A stretch of DNA of 64,000 nucleotides from Paenibacillus sp. PAMC 26794. Its GTDB lineage: Bacteria; Bacillota; Bacilli; Paenibacillales; Paenibacillaceae. Position 1 is the first letter of the stretch; the number at the start of each line of letters is the position of its first letter. Position numbers and translations under genes: made by a program. The notes below the pieces were generated by a model. That model searched no databases. It was not told the DNA's origin and was given only the letters and a program-made list of their open reading frames with translations. This document shows positions 1-8,545 of the stretch, piece by piece. The DNA is taken from contig NZ_ANHX01000040.1 in assembly GCF_000316035.1 (NCBI RefSeq), forward strand, positions 1-64,000, given 5' to 3'.

Positions 1-347
1 CTCACGTTATTTGACTCTTTATCTAGTTCTGCAGGCGTTTCTCCATCAGTGTCCGGATATTCAACACTTACGCCAAAATTTTGTAAGCGAAATAAAGAGA
101 AAAACCATCTTGCGGTAATATTAAATATCTCATCCTTCCAATCATCTAATTCGCTTAGTCCTACATATTTAATATCTTTGTGATCTTTTAAATTACTATT
201 AGTATTATGAAGTTCTATTGCTCGTTCTATTGGTGAATCAATTTTTATAAACTGATATTCGTGCCCATAACATCCTCCGAAGTGAGTAATTAAATTACTT
301 ACCCCTTCTAAATATCCATTGATTTTATTGAATAGTTCATGATTCAT
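1..347 (-). CDS. Hypothetical protein, cut by the left window edge
   Basis: An open minus-strand frame begins at the ATG at 347 (MNHELFNKINGYLEG...) and runs 115 codons without a stop to the left edge, so the C-terminus is missing. An in-frame stop (TAA) lies 7 codons upstream, which fixes the start region. The ribosome binding site is weak. The visible part is acidic and soluble with no signal peptide or membrane segment. I do not recognise the family. Its neighbours are small minus-strand genes, one of them an Imm1 immunity gene, so an immunity-type role is possible but is only inference. Confidence 0.6.
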   Translation of the reverse strand, partial: MNHELFNKINGYLEGVSNLITHFGGCYGHEYQFIKIDSPIERAIELHNTNSNLKDHKDIKYVGLSELDDWKDEIFNITARWFFSLFRLQNFGVSVEYPDTDGETPAELDKESNNV

Positions 348-403
348 ACAGTCACATCCAATATCTTAGTAAATTGATTTTATCTGTTTCACAATTAAAT
401 TCC

Positions 404-745
404 TTATTTACTCCATAAACTCTTAATATCTTCTACTATAATTTTTGTAATATGTTTGGATGAATCCTGCGGATACAACCATACTGTTACGATAAGAGTT
501 AAACATATCGTTAATCCTAGAATAACTCGCCCAACAACTTTAAATCCGGTGTATTTAAGCAAAAAATAAACTAAACTAGCTAAGATCAGAATAATCATAC
601 CATTCACCAAAAAGGTCATGGGCAAGCTTATAATCCTGCCTAATCCGGTGTTAGGATATTTTAATAAAAGTAAAATCTCTAATACTACAAATGGAACTGA
701 CAGTAGAACAATATAAAAAAAATGACTTTTGAATTTCCTCTTCAC
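404..745 (-). CDS. Small integral membrane protein, unknown function
   Basis: About 113 residues with three hydrophobic stretches (near residues 9-29, 40-62 and 70-92 of the protein), so probably a three-pass membrane protein. Two GTG codons are adjacent at 748 and 745. The AGGAGAG at 753-759 is only 4 nt from the first and 7 nt from the second, so I prefer 745. The gene begins just after a half recombination site at 784-818, as the cassette genes further right begin after theirs. No family is recognised. Confidence 0.55.
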   Translation of the reverse strand: MKRKFKSHFFYIVLLSVPFVVLEILLLLKYPNTGLGRIISLPMTFLVNGMIILILASLVYFLLKYTGFKVVGRVILGLTICLTLIVTVWLYPQDSSKHITKIIVEDIKSLWSK

Positions 746-783
746 CACTGAGCTCTCCTACTCCAACTCTTTTAATACAATTG

Positions 784-818
784 CACATAACATTTGGTGT
801 TTACGAGCCCGAGAACCC
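784..818 (-). repeat. Half of an attC-like site (R' side)
   Basis: On the plus strand this reads CACATAAC followed by a TTTACGAGCCCGAG stretch. The complete attC-like elements at 16.45, 18.0 and 20.3 kb share the layout: a YAAC core, then TGTwTTCACGAACCCGAG or close to it. On the minus strand the core is GTTATGTG. The other half is not visible before the upstream gene ends at 836. It suggests the left edge of the window once belonged to the same cassette system. Confidence 0.5.
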
Positions 819-835
819 TAACTGACCAGTAATTA

Positions 836-1223
836 TTATTCTTGCTTCCATTGATGTGATTCGTGTAGTTTACCAGTTTCATAAAAATACTTTAGCACTT
901 CAAGCATGGGTATTAATTCTATACAAATGTTATCGCAATAATTTCCCAACTGACCACCAATCACTAGAGAAATTTCACTATTTCCCCGCTTATCGTTCAT
1001 AAGCGTAAATATATGTTCATCCATTGTAATAGACACTACAAAATATTCCGGTCCGCCTCCAACTAATGCTGAACCCGTGTCTGATACCTCAAAAAAAACT
1101 AATGTAAATTTATCTCCATCGAGTTTTCTCAAAACGTAAACTGTCTGCCCATGTAGGGTTCATAATGATCTCTTCATTAAATGTGGTCCCATTCCGTTCA
1201 TCAATGCTAATAGAATTTATCAC
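836..1223 (-). pseudogene. Imm1-family immunity protein gene, frameshifted
   Basis: The downstream frame encodes LRKLDGDKFTLVFFEV, then VGGGPEYFVV, then VIGGQLGNYC and KYFYETGKLH, the typical course of Imm1 immunity proteins (LDG core, GGG and VGGQ turns, YFYETG tail). The expected N-terminus lies in another frame: GTG at 1223, then INSISIDERNGTTFNEEI and MNPTWAD, matching the Imm1 NPTW motif. Only 25 nt separate the W codon from the LDG codons where the family needs about 27, so a small deletion near 1130-1145 has broken the gene. Imm1 proteins neutralise toxins of polymorphic toxin systems; no toxin gene is visible here. Confidence 0.7.
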
Positions 1224-1249
1224 TTTTTCTTTTTATCTTCCTTCTTTCA

Positions 1250-1558
1250 TCACACATATCCATCTTCAGGTTCACCAACATCAAAACCCAACACTTTTGT
1301 CGCTTCCAACTTAAATGTTTCTATCCAAGATATCCATACATCGCTATTCATCTGTGCATAAAATGATACCCCATTAGGCTCAACGGATGCTTCAATGAAA
1401 ACATCATCCTCTTCAGTTCCAAACCAATATGGAATTCCGCTTTTATAACCAATCCACCCTGGCATGCGCTCATATACTTTAGAAACTTTAGCCCACACCT
1501 CATCAGGCAGGTCATACCTTATATTTAGGTTGCAATTATGAGAGTTTATGTTGTTCAT
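1250..1558 (-). CDS. Small acidic conserved protein, possible immunity protein
   Basis: 102 residues, start ATG at 1558 with a GGAGAGAATG ribosome binding site. It is rich in Trp and acidic residues (DEVWAKV, MPGWIGY, IPYWFG, DVWISWIE) with no membrane segment. I recall related short proteins in Bacillota but no firm function. It ends 27 nt before the start of the Imm1 gene and probably shares its transcript, which makes an immunity role plausible. That assignment is inference from position. Confidence 0.6.
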   Translation of the reverse strand: MNNINSHNCNLNIRYDLPDEVWAKVSKVYERMPGWIGYKSGIPYWFGTEEDDVFIEASVEPNGVSFYAQMNSDVWISWIETFKLEATKVLGFDVGEPEDGYV

Positions 1559-1643
1559 TTACATTCTCTCCTTCTACCTTAGACGTATCTCAAAATTCAT
1601 CCTCTATTTTTATGTAAAGTACTACAACTCTTCCACCACTTGC

Positions 1644-2054
1644 TCATAGTTGTATCTCTTGGTCCTTACACACTTTTCTCGTTATCATTTTTGTATATTT
1701 TAATCTCGTGATTTCAATCAGGTCATTTGACTGCATCATATTCAGAATAGGACTATCTTTGATTAAAACTTTGCTATTACCTCGTCCCAACCCTTTAACT
1801 ATTATGATATTTTTATTCTTCTTCACATCTACAATTTGTCCGATCGTTATGAATTGCTCTTGTTTCTTGAGATCAAGATAAGTTACAAGGCCCAGTATAC
1901 AAAATATAATAAAGCTACATGTTGATAATGCAGTTGTCCATGCAGGAGGATGATATACAAAGTATCTGGTAGCTAATTGAATTCCAATTATAAAAACAAA
2001 TAAAACGATGAGTAGGAATTGCTTTTTTAATTTCCCTTTAGCTTTTTCGTTCAT
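1644..2054 (-). CDS. Two-pass membrane protein, unknown
   Basis: 136 residues with two membrane helices near residues 11-32 and 40-60 and a basic cytoplasmic C-terminal domain with a small beta-rich look (IGQIVDVKKNKNIIIVKG). The start ATG at 2054 has an AAGGAGAGACT ribosome binding site. It follows the 73-residue gene at 2066-2287 by 11 nt, so both lie in one operon. Family not recognised. Confidence 0.6.
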   Translation of the reverse strand: MNEKAKGKLKKQFLLIVLFVFIIGIQLATRYFVYHPPAWTTALSTCSFIIFCILGLVTYLDLKKQEQFITIGQIVDVKKNKNIIIVKGLGRGNSKVLIKDSPILNMMQSNDLIEITRLKYTKMITRKVCKDQEIQL

Positions 2055-2065
2055 AGTCTCTCCTT

Positions 2066-2287
2066 CTAATCTTTACGGAGATGAATCACAAAGTCTTGAT
2101 TCGACGTATGATATACAACGTTACCAGGCTCTACTCGAAAAAACTCTTTATTTGCATCTTGTTCTGATACGGTGCGAATTGGTGCAACTTCATCTACAAT
2201 TTTTTTGTTATCTTCCTCATGATATTGAATGATAGAAACCAGAACAAATTGGTCAGGGAACAGTTCTCTAACCTCTTGCCATTTCAT
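2066..2287 (-). CDS. Small protein, paralogue of the first gene of the retropepsin cassette
   Basis: 73 residues, start ATG at 2287 with AGGAGG upstream. It is clearly related to the 81-residue product at 20012-20257: both begin MKWxEVxxxFPxQFV, share xxDEVA/DDVA and end with VYHTS...V..RK. In the distant copy the partner is an aspartic protease; here the following gene is an unrelated membrane protein. No catalytic residues are evident. It may be a regulator or inhibitor of the protease partner, but this is inference. Confidence 0.65.
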   Translation of the reverse strand: MKWQEVRELFPDQFVLVSIIQYHEEDNKKIVDEVAPIRTVSEQDANKEFFRVEPGNVVYHTSNQDFVIHLRKD

Positions 2288-2577
2288 GTGTTATACCTCC
2301 TGTTATTCGTATTTGTTCAACTTACTATCATTTTAACATATAGGTTAGTCAAAATAGTCAACGGCTCGGCGACAGGCGAGTCTCACCTTTTCTAGGAGCA
2401 ACTCATAAACTGCTTAGGCCACAGAAGCATTCAAAGGAGCCTAGAAGTAAAAAACAAATTGAAAGTTCTCAACCTTAGATGAGTAAAGAAAACAACGCCC
2501 CGTCTTTTTAAACGAGCGTTGCTTTTCATTATGCTTAAATGTTAGCTTTTCCTAGTTCACAACCAGCGATTATCAAC
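2288..2577. other. Non-coding stretch
   Basis: About 290 bp between the 73-residue gene and the lipoprotein gene. It holds the terminator at 2486-2521. I see no attC-like element and no coding remnant. Confidence 0.4.
2486..2521 (-). terminator. Terminator after the lipoprotein gene
   Basis: On the minus strand CAACGC..CGT pairs with ACG..GCGTTG around a TTTAAAAAG loop, followed by TTTTCTTT. It lies 57 nt past the stop of the gene at 2578-3006. Confidence 0.65.
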
Positions 2578-3006
2578 TTATTTTATAGCATTGTAAAGCT
2601 CAGTCATTTGGTCTGCTAACTCTGATTGTGGCTGCATCCGCTGGTGATTTATATCAGTAGGCGTCATATATAACATTTCTTTCCCCTGCTCAAACATAGT
2701 GACATGAAACAGAACCCCTGTTGTATCTTCTTGTTCTTGATCAAGTACGATTTTTATGTGGCGTACTTTTCCAATCCATTCCTGAATAAGTGCTTGATCT
2801 GTAGTTGTTTTTTTTGTGCCATCACTGCCACTCATTATTTCAATAGAATCAACCTGTGTAATGTCGCCAGGATAGAAGGTTTCTAATTCCTTTGGTTCCT
2901 TGCTTACTCCCGCCTGATTGGACTGACTAGAAATCTGACAACCGCTAAGAATCAAAGTCAACAATAAAGCACAACTTAAGGTGTAAAGTGAATATTTTTT
3001 CATCAT
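2578..3006 (-). CDS. Small lipoprotein, unknown function
   Basis: 142 residues with a lipoprotein signal peptide: basic start MMKKYS, hydrophobic core, lipobox LSGC with Cys at about residue 23. The mature part is hydrophilic (SIEIMSGSDGTKKTTTDQ, then a beta-rich end) and resembles the small extracytoplasmic lipoproteins of Bacillus and Paenibacillus that lack an assigned role. The start at 3006 (or the adjacent ATG at 3003) follows an AGGGGGGAAT site. Own terminator downstream, so monocistronic or last in its unit. Confidence 0.7.
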   Translation of the reverse strand: MMKKYSLYTLSCALLLTLILSGCQISSQSNQAGVSKEPKELETFYPGDITQVDSIEIMSGSDGTKKTTTDQALIQEWIGKVRHIKIVLDQEQEDTTGVLFHVTMFEQGKEMLYMTPTDINHQRMQPQSELADQMTELYNAIK

Positions 3007-3060
3007 ATTCCCCCCTTAATCATTAAACGAATTTTACATTTGAATTGTTCCATATGTTTA

Positions 3061-3090
3061 AAAAAAAACGCTGGGGTAACCAGCGTTTAA
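3061..3090 (-). terminator. Terminator of the C39-like peptidase gene
   Basis: AACGCTGG and CCAGCGTT form an 8 bp perfect stem with a 5 nt loop at 3067-3087. On the minus strand a run of eight T follows. It sits 16 nt after the peptidase stop codon. Confidence 0.85.
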
Positions 3091-3105
3091 CTTAGCACAA
3101 CTTCT

Positions 3106-4209
3106 TTATTCTTTGATTTTCCACATATCAGTAACCGAACCATACTGCCCTAATAAAAGATAAACGTTAACCCCAGTGCTTGCCCAATTGTCATGTACAA
3201 TTGCATATTGAGGGTTCGACCAGTCACTGGTATCTGTGTATGTTTCATAACCAACTAAATTTACTAGATGACCTCCATCTGAACCTTCAGGAGTATATCC
3301 ATAGTTCACTAGACGTAAGAATGGAGGAGTTTTAGCATTAACTTCGGATTTCATTTTATTAAAAGTTGGTGATGAATCCCATGTTGTAGTGAAGTTCGAG
3401 TAACCCTTCTCAGAAGTGTATGAGTTCATCCCTGGAGCAATTTTACTAGAATATACTCCGTAGGTATCACTGTGGCTCATTAATACTCCTAAACGATCCG
3501 CAACATTTTTCCATAAACCACTAGATGATAAGTTGGTATAACCTTGATTCCGCCAGTACATAATTACATTGGCACCAGCCGTTGGAACACAGTCGTTACC
3601 CATACTAGTATTATCATTTTGTTGATAATCAGGCACTCCATTAACAAAACCATATTCATAATTAATAATTGTATTAATACTAACATCATTATTTAATGAT
3701 TGGCTTTCACTTGAAGGAGCTAGATCCAATATATCTGCTGCTTTCAACCTGTTAACTTTTATCTCTTGCAATGAATCAGCTTCAAAGGTCTGATCTGTAC
3801 TTAATTCTTCGAATGTATTGCTATCAACTTTGTTTGCGTAAAAAAGTGGGCCAAAGTAATAAAGATTGTTTTCATCCTCGCCTTGACCTGGATAGACACC
3901 TCCCGTAGCAAATTCAATGAGAAGTCCAGAGTTATTATCAATAATAAAATATCCCGCTATGCCGCTTTCTCTTTGTAAAACTACAAGAGATTTAGTGATT
4001 TCTTCATTCTCATCTTTCATTCCAATAATTTTACCGGCGGTAACTCCTTCAAATTCCGTATGTCCTAGCTGTATACGTTCTTCAATTTTTTGGTTTGCAA
4101 TATTTAAAATGTCTTTACTCGCCGTTGTAGAATCCGCTGCAAACGCGCTAGGTACAAGAAGGGTAAACGCTAAAACTGCTGAAAGTGTTAATCTCGCAAT
4201 TTTTTTCAA
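3106..4209 (-). CDS. Secreted C39-like cysteine peptidase
   Basis: 367 residues. A Sec signal peptide with an AFA cleavage site near residue 24 is followed by a roughly 150-residue propeptide-like domain and a C-terminal papain-fold domain of the peptidase C39-like type. The catalytic Cys sits in NDCVPTAGA near residue 207, the His in GGHLVNLVGYE and a polar residue in VHDNW. The start is TTG at 4209, 7 nt after GGAGG. It lacks an ABC domain, so it is a free secreted enzyme rather than a bacteriocin-exporting one. Substrate unknown. It has its own terminator. Confidence 0.75.
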   Translation of the reverse strand: MKKIARLTLSAVLAFTLLVPSAFAADSTTASKDILNIANQKIEERIQLGHTEFEGVTAGKIIGMKDENEEITKSLVVLQRESGIAGYFIIDNNSGLLIEFATGGVYPGQGEDENNLYYFGPLFYANKVDSNTFEELSTDQTFEADSLQEIKVNRLKAADILDLAPSSESQSLNNDVSINTIINYEYGFVNGVPDYQQNDNTSMGNDCVPTAGANVIMYWRNQGYTNLSSSGLWKNVADRLGVLMSHSDTYGVYSSKIAPGMNSYTSEKGYSNFTTTWDSSPTFNKMKSEVNAKTPPFLRLVNYGYTPEGSDGGHLVNLVGYETYTDTSDWSNPQYAIVHDNWASTGVNVYLLLGQYGSVTDMWKIKE

Positions 4210-4630
4210 TTGAATTCCTCCGTATCTTATTATAATTGGCGTGTAGCTGGATACTCATAGAGTATCAATTGCAAACCCACCCCCTCTTTCATAAAAATGC
4301 ACGAGTGACTCGCCACAAAAAACTTATTTTCCCATTCTTGGTGAATATCTATAAAAACGCAGCAAAACACCAAAAGTTACAGTGATATTTTGAAATTAAC
4401 AAAAAAATCTGATTATACAAAGTGGATACTATACAAAGTCAACTAAATGTAGTTTCACCGCAAAGGTATACCTTTGCGGTACAACAAAAAACGAATAAAG
4501 GACCGCTAATCACACATTGATGTAGACTTTGGTCTCAATTATGATACGTCTCTGTTTGAAGAAGCTCTCCACTAATTCAATGAATTCTGAATATATGGTA
4601 AATAGGGGGAGTCTCAATCATAACTCCCTC
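4210..4630. other. Intergenic region with a perfect palindrome
   Basis: 420 bp upstream of the peptidase gene. It is AT-rich and contains the 24 bp palindrome at 4457-4480 and a weak GGGAGT/ACTCCC hairpin at about 4606-4628 that could end transcription of the AraC gene. No gene is seen. Confidence 0.4.
4457..4480. promoter_or_regulatory. Perfect 24 bp palindrome, candidate operator
   Basis: ACCGCAAAGGTA is followed directly by its exact reverse complement. There is no T-tract on either side, so a terminator is unlikely. It lies about 250 bp upstream of the peptidase start. A dimeric regulator could bind it; no protein is known from the sequence alone. Confidence 0.4.
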
Positions 4631-6352
4631 TCAAGCCAACAATGCCTGTTCAATCTGATCCACAATGCCATTGATGCCTGTTGGTCCATAACAACCGATC
4701 CATGTCGCGGCATCTACGGAGTGTATTTGCTGTCTCTCATCCGTATCGAGCATCCCCCAGACACGTTGCTCTGTTGCCGATATACCCTTCTGCATGATCT
4801 CATTGCTAAGCAGGAAGTAGTGGCTCGCCTGCACAGCCGGTAGTCTGTCAACGGAGATATGATAGGCCGTGTCGGTGGTATCTGCTACAAATAACGGAAC
4901 GGGCAGACCCAGATCACGGTACAGCACAGCACCTGTACGATGCGAGGCAGAATGTACGCGAACGAGAGAATCTAGCGGACGAATCAGTGCCACGCTCTTA
5001 CCTGCCAGTACTGGAGCAAGTTCTTCAGAAAGCAATGTGGTTCGTCGGTGATAATCCGCAAGTATACGTTTTGCCTCTGCTCGTTTACCAGTTAATTCAC
5101 CGAACAGGCTAAGAATGGTCTGCCAGCTCTCATTGCGTTTAAACATAAGAACTGGAGCGATCCGGCTGAGCCGTTCATAGTACTGATCATGCACCTCGGT
5201 GCAAATAATCAGATCCGGCAACAGTCGTTCCACAGCAAGCAGATCAGGGTACTCATACGTTCCGAGTAATTCGGTACCCTGAAGTCCTGCCCTGATATAT
5301 TGCGGGAAATGGAACGTTCCACTTCCTAGTCCCACACTTCCTGCTGGAGACAATCCAAGCGCAAGCAAATGATCTGCATATTGCACATCAAGTACAGCGA
5401 TACGCTGTGGAGAACGGGTGACAGGATATTCACCTCGCATATGGCATATCACCGGACCTTGGGCCGACTCGTACGAAGAAGCCATCCGATTCCGCAGCAA
5501 GGATTGAGCATAGTTTGCATCTGTTTCCTTAGCGGCATCAAGCCGATAACGCAGCGGAGGAACCCCATAATATTTCTTAAAGGCCCTACTGAAATAATAC
5601 ATGTCGCGGTAGCCCATCTTGTCAGCAATTTCCCCAATGGACGCATCCGTATGATGCAGCATCCGCGATGCATTTTCCATACGTAGCTGGATGACGTACT
5701 CCATCGGTCCGAGCTGCTTCTCTTGTTTGAATCGTCGCTGCAACTGTCTTACGCTACATCCAGCGAGAGCTGCCAGCTCCTTAAGCTCCAGATTCTGGCG
5801 ATAATGCGATGATATATATGACACGACTACATCCACCATGTCAGACTCTGCTCCCCCTTGACCACGTTCATACTCCATGATCAGTTCATAGATCATCCCC
5901 TGGAGCAACGCATGGGCATGAAACCGTTCCAGTCCTTCGCCACGACGCCATTTGGCAACAATTTTTTCCGCGTTCTGGATCCATTCTGCCTGAGTCACAG
6001 GGTTCTGAATAAACGAATTTTGCAGCGGATGTTTGCGATAGGAGGGCATGGCATGGGAGGCTCCTTCCATGGAAGAAGCCTCGTACATGATCACGATATA
6101 ATAAAGTTCGTCTGATCTGGCCGTAAGCGTAAAGGATGACCCCTTCACCACATGACAGGCAAAAGAAGCTCCAATGTGGCAACCCTCGCCATCCATTGCA
6201 AGCTCCCCTTCCCCTCCATATGCCAGCAGCAGCACATTTGAAGTTAAATCCGTTTCGTGTAAAACGCTGCCTGTCTGCAAAGTACCGCTATACCCGTCAA
6301 GCATCTTGATCGTTGTATCACTCCATAGACTCGTCTGTTCTTGCAGCGGCAT
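4631..6352 (-). CDS. AraC regulator fused to a siderophore-binding domain (Btr-like)
   Basis: About 573 residues from the ATG at 6352, which has AGGAG 9 nt away (the ATG at 6361 abuts it). Order: an AraC-type sensor domain (residues 1-160), a two-HTH AraC DNA-binding domain (about 170-275, AALAGCSVRQLQRRFKQE and IGEIADKMGYRDMYYFSRAF), then a FecB/FhuD-type periplasmic-binding fold (about 310-573, IAVLDVQYADHLLALG). This is the layout of Bacillus subtilis Btr, which activates siderophore uptake when its C-terminal domain binds the ferric siderophore. The C-terminal half resembles the receptor encoded at 7176-8216, so both probably recognise the same ligand. Cytoplasmic. Confidence 0.85.
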   Translation of the reverse strand: MPLQEQTSLWSDTTIKMLDGYSGTLQTGSVLHETDLTSNVLLLAYGGEGELAMDGEGCHIGASFACHVVKGSSFTLTARSDELYYIVIMYEASSMEGASHAMPSYRKHPLQNSFIQNPVTQAEWIQNAEKIVAKWRRGEGLERFHAHALLQGMIYELIMEYERGQGGAESDMVDVVVSYISSHYRQNLELKELAALAGCSVRQLQRRFKQEKQLGPMEYVIQLRMENASRMLHHTDASIGEIADKMGYRDMYYFSRAFKKYYGVPPLRYRLDAAKETDANYAQSLLRNRMASSYESAQGPVICHMRGEYPVTRSPQRIAVLDVQYADHLLALGLSPAGSVGLGSGTFHFPQYIRAGLQGTELLGTYEYPDLLAVERLLPDLIICTEVHDQYYERLSRIAPVLMFKRNESWQTILSLFGELTGKRAEAKRILADYHRRTTLLSEELAPVLAGKSVALIRPLDSLVRVHSASHRTGAVLYRDLGLPVPLFVADTTDTAYHISVDRLPAVQASHYFLLSNEIMQKGISATEQRVWGMLDTDERQQIHSVDAATWIGCYGPTGINGIVDQIEQALLA

Positions 6353-6397
6353 TTCTCTCATCTCCTGACAATCGCAAAGGTAAAGTTGTTGCTGTTG

Positions 6398-7174
6398 TCA
6401 TTTTAGTTGAGATTCTTTCTCATTGTCAATTTTCGGACATTTCCGGCAATATTCCCCTGACATCTGATAATAGAAACAGCAGGTAATTCGCTCGCTTTTG
6501 GCAACATGCACATTGTCCTTACAATCGGTGAAGCGGGTTAACGGATTCTTCCTCTCACCAAACACTTCCCCGGATGCCACCTGCGTCAGATATGAAAAGT
6601 CCTCCCGAATGATCTTACTTTCCTGCTCATTCTCGGCTTCATCAGGAGCGAATAGTCGGCCTATGCGTACCATGACATTCTCCCAGAGAATACTCATCGA
6701 AAGAGGCGCAATCGCAGCAAGTGTCTTTAACAGGGGTGTAAGCTGTACCGCAAACATCTCCTGGGCCACCTTTTCCCGCCATACTGCCCTGTCTCCCTTA
6801 AGTCCTTCAGCCTGCAGTCCATTCACCGCTAGAAAAGGAAATCGTGTGCCGCCCTCATGATCTGAGAGCGCCGGATGATAGAGAAAGCTGTTCTCCAGCT
6901 GAAACGAGACATGCTGATGATGAAAAGTCATCGCGGTCACCAGCGGAGCCGTCCACAGATAGCCAATTCGCTTGGCTAACATCGAAGCGGCAACCTTCAT
7001 GTCAGGCGCATCGATATACTCCTGAAACCAACCGATATACTCTCGGCATGCCGCTTCGTCATGCAACTCACTTAGAGCAATGGTACGGACACTATGTTCA
7101 GGCGGCTCACCAAGCAAAATCGAATGATCCTCCACGGTCTCTTTCCATATGTCTGTCGAGAGATACTGGTTCAT
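6398..7174 (-). CDS. FhuF-like ferric siderophore reductase
   Basis: 258 residues. The C-terminus carries a CCFYYQMSGEYCRKCP motif, the four-cysteine pattern of FhuF-type [2Fe-2S] proteins that reduce ferric siderophores in the cytoplasm to release iron. The N-terminal 230 residues match the helical FhuF body only in general character. The start ATG at 7174 is 1 nt after the stop of the receptor gene, without a strong ribosome binding site of its own, so translation is probably coupled. It therefore belongs to the Fur-controlled unit starting at 8216. Confidence 0.8.
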   Translation of the reverse strand: MNQYLSTDIWKETVEDHSILLGEPPEHSVRTIALSELHDEAACREYIGWFQEYIDAPDMKVAASMLAKRIGYLWTAPLVTAMTFHHQHVSFQLENSFLYHPALSDHEGGTRFPFLAVNGLQAEGLKGDRAVWREKVAQEMFAVQLTPLLKTLAAIAPLSMSILWENVMVRIGRLFAPDEAENEQESKIIREDFSYLTQVASGEVFGERKNPLTRFTDCKDNVHVAKSERITCCFYYQMSGEYCRKCPKIDNEKESQLK

Positions 7175-7175
7175 A

Positions 7176-8216
7176 TTAATTCGATCCGAGCAGGGCTTCC
7201 GATGCCTGATCTACAATCAGATTAATCGCAAGAGGTCCGTAGTATGCAATCCACAGTGTTGAGTTTACGTCATACGTGCGGTTATTTTTCACAGCATCAA
7301 GGGACTTCCACACGGGATTACTCACCATAGCTTCTGCCTCTGCCGCAAACAGCTCATCCGACAGCACAAAATAACGATCTGCCCCAATGTCAGGAACCTT
7401 CTCCATCGAGATTTCAACAGAGGTATCATCCTTGATCTCCTTAACGAGTTCAGGCATGTTCAAGCCCAAATCCTGATACAGAATGCCGCCTGTACGATGC
7501 TCGATCCCATGAACACGAATGCCTTCTTTTCTCGGACGAATAAGCGCTACCGTTTCATCTCCCATTTTCTCTGAAAGCTTCGTCTTCAGTCCAGCAACTT
7601 TCTCCTCATAGGCAGTGCGCACTTTCTCCGCTTCGTCCTGCTTGTCTGTAATCTTAGCAACTGTGGCTAACGTATCACGCCAGTCTTCGTAAAAATCAAG
7701 TACCAGGGTAGGTGCAATTTTGCTTACACTCTCATACTGTTTCTCCTGGAAGTCCGTCATGATAATCAGATCCGGATCCAACGCTACAATCGCTTCCAGA
7801 TTAGGCTCGTCCCGTGTACCCAGTACCTGTACGTCACTCGGCTGATCTCCTAAGTACTCTGGAAAATCGGTGTTACCTCCAGCGATAACACTACCTGCCG
7901 GCTTCTCACCAACCGCTAACATCTGATCCAGAAACTTAACATCAAGCACTGCAATTCTCTGTGGTTTTTCGTTTAGCGTCAGCTCACCCTTCATGTGTGT
8001 GATCGTTACAGGAAAAGCTCCGTCTGTCTGTGTTTCTGCATTCGCAGGTGTCTCCGCTGGCGTTGCCGCAGATTGTTTACCGCTATCTGTACCTGTTCCA
8101 GCACCGCAAGCCGTCAGGACAAGAATAAGGGCCAACATCAAGCCCATGAATAATCGTGATTTGTGAGCAGCATATGCCTTGCTTCCAGCAGCCTGCCCCT
8201 TTGTTCCTTGATTCAT
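7176..8216 (-). CDS. Iron-siderophore ABC transporter substrate-binding lipoprotein
   Basis: 346 residues. A long basic N-terminus leads to a membrane segment and the lipobox LTAC (Cys near residue 37), then a TroA/FecB-type fold beginning PQRIAVLDVKFLDQMLAVG and ending ALLGSN. It captures a ferric siderophore outside the cell for an ABC permease. No permease or ATPase gene is in the neighbourhood, so the partner must be encoded elsewhere. Expression is predicted to be iron-repressed through the Fur box at 8243-8261. Confidence 0.85.
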   Translation of the reverse strand: MNQGTKGQAAGSKAYAAHKSRLFMGLMLALILVLTACGAGTGTDSGKQSAATPAETPANAETQTDGAFPVTITHMKGELTLNEKPQRIAVLDVKFLDQMLAVGEKPAGSVIAGGNTDFPEYLGDQPSDVQVLGTRDEPNLEAIVALDPDLIIMTDFQEKQYESVSKIAPTLVLDFYEDWRDTLATVAKITDKQDEAEKVRTAYEEKVAGLKTKLSEKMGDETVALIRPRKEGIRVHGIEHRTGGILYQDLGLNMPELVKEIKDDTSVEISMEKVPDIGADRYFVLSDELFAAEAEAMVSNPVWKSLDAVKNNRTYDVNSTLWIAYYGPLAINLIVDQASEALLGSN

Positions 8217-8235
8217 GATGAATCCCCCTTATGTA

Positions 8236-8261
8236 TAATACTGATAATGATTTTCATTATC
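8236..8261 (-). promoter_or_regulatory. Fur box and promoter of the iron operon
   Basis: GATAATGATTTTCATTATC at 8243-8261 matches the classical 19 bp Fur consensus at all but one position. A TATTAT -10-like hexamer follows on the minus strand at about 8236-8241, so bound Fur would block RNA polymerase. The start codon of the receptor gene is 27 nt away from the box. Confidence 0.85.
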
Positions 8262-8545
8262 GAAACATAAAGAGAGTATAAACGATCTCCGCATCGCGTT
8301 ACCATGTACTTTTGCGACATTTGAGTCGGACTAATGCGACATCGTAAGCCGCTTATCCACCCTTTAATGTTTCAGTGATATATGCTTGCAGTCTCCCCCT
8401 ATCTCTACAAAAAAAATAAATTAGTATATTATTTAAGTGAGCCTAATATTTCTAAACGTAGAATTCTGTTCTGATTAAATACAATAAATCGATGCCCAAT
8501 GAATATTGAGACATCGATTCATATCATCTAATTATGAGGTGAATC
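8262..8545. other. Intergenic region between divergent genes
   Basis: It contains an inverted repeat AATCGATG/CATCGATT at about 8488-8520, just upstream of the plus-strand gene, and AT-rich promoter-like sequence. Nothing else recognised. Confidence 0.35.

Noticed and set aside
4601..4630. Terminator after the AraC-type gene
   Set aside because: GGGAGT/ACTCCC can pair, but there is no T-tract, so I did not list it as a terminator.
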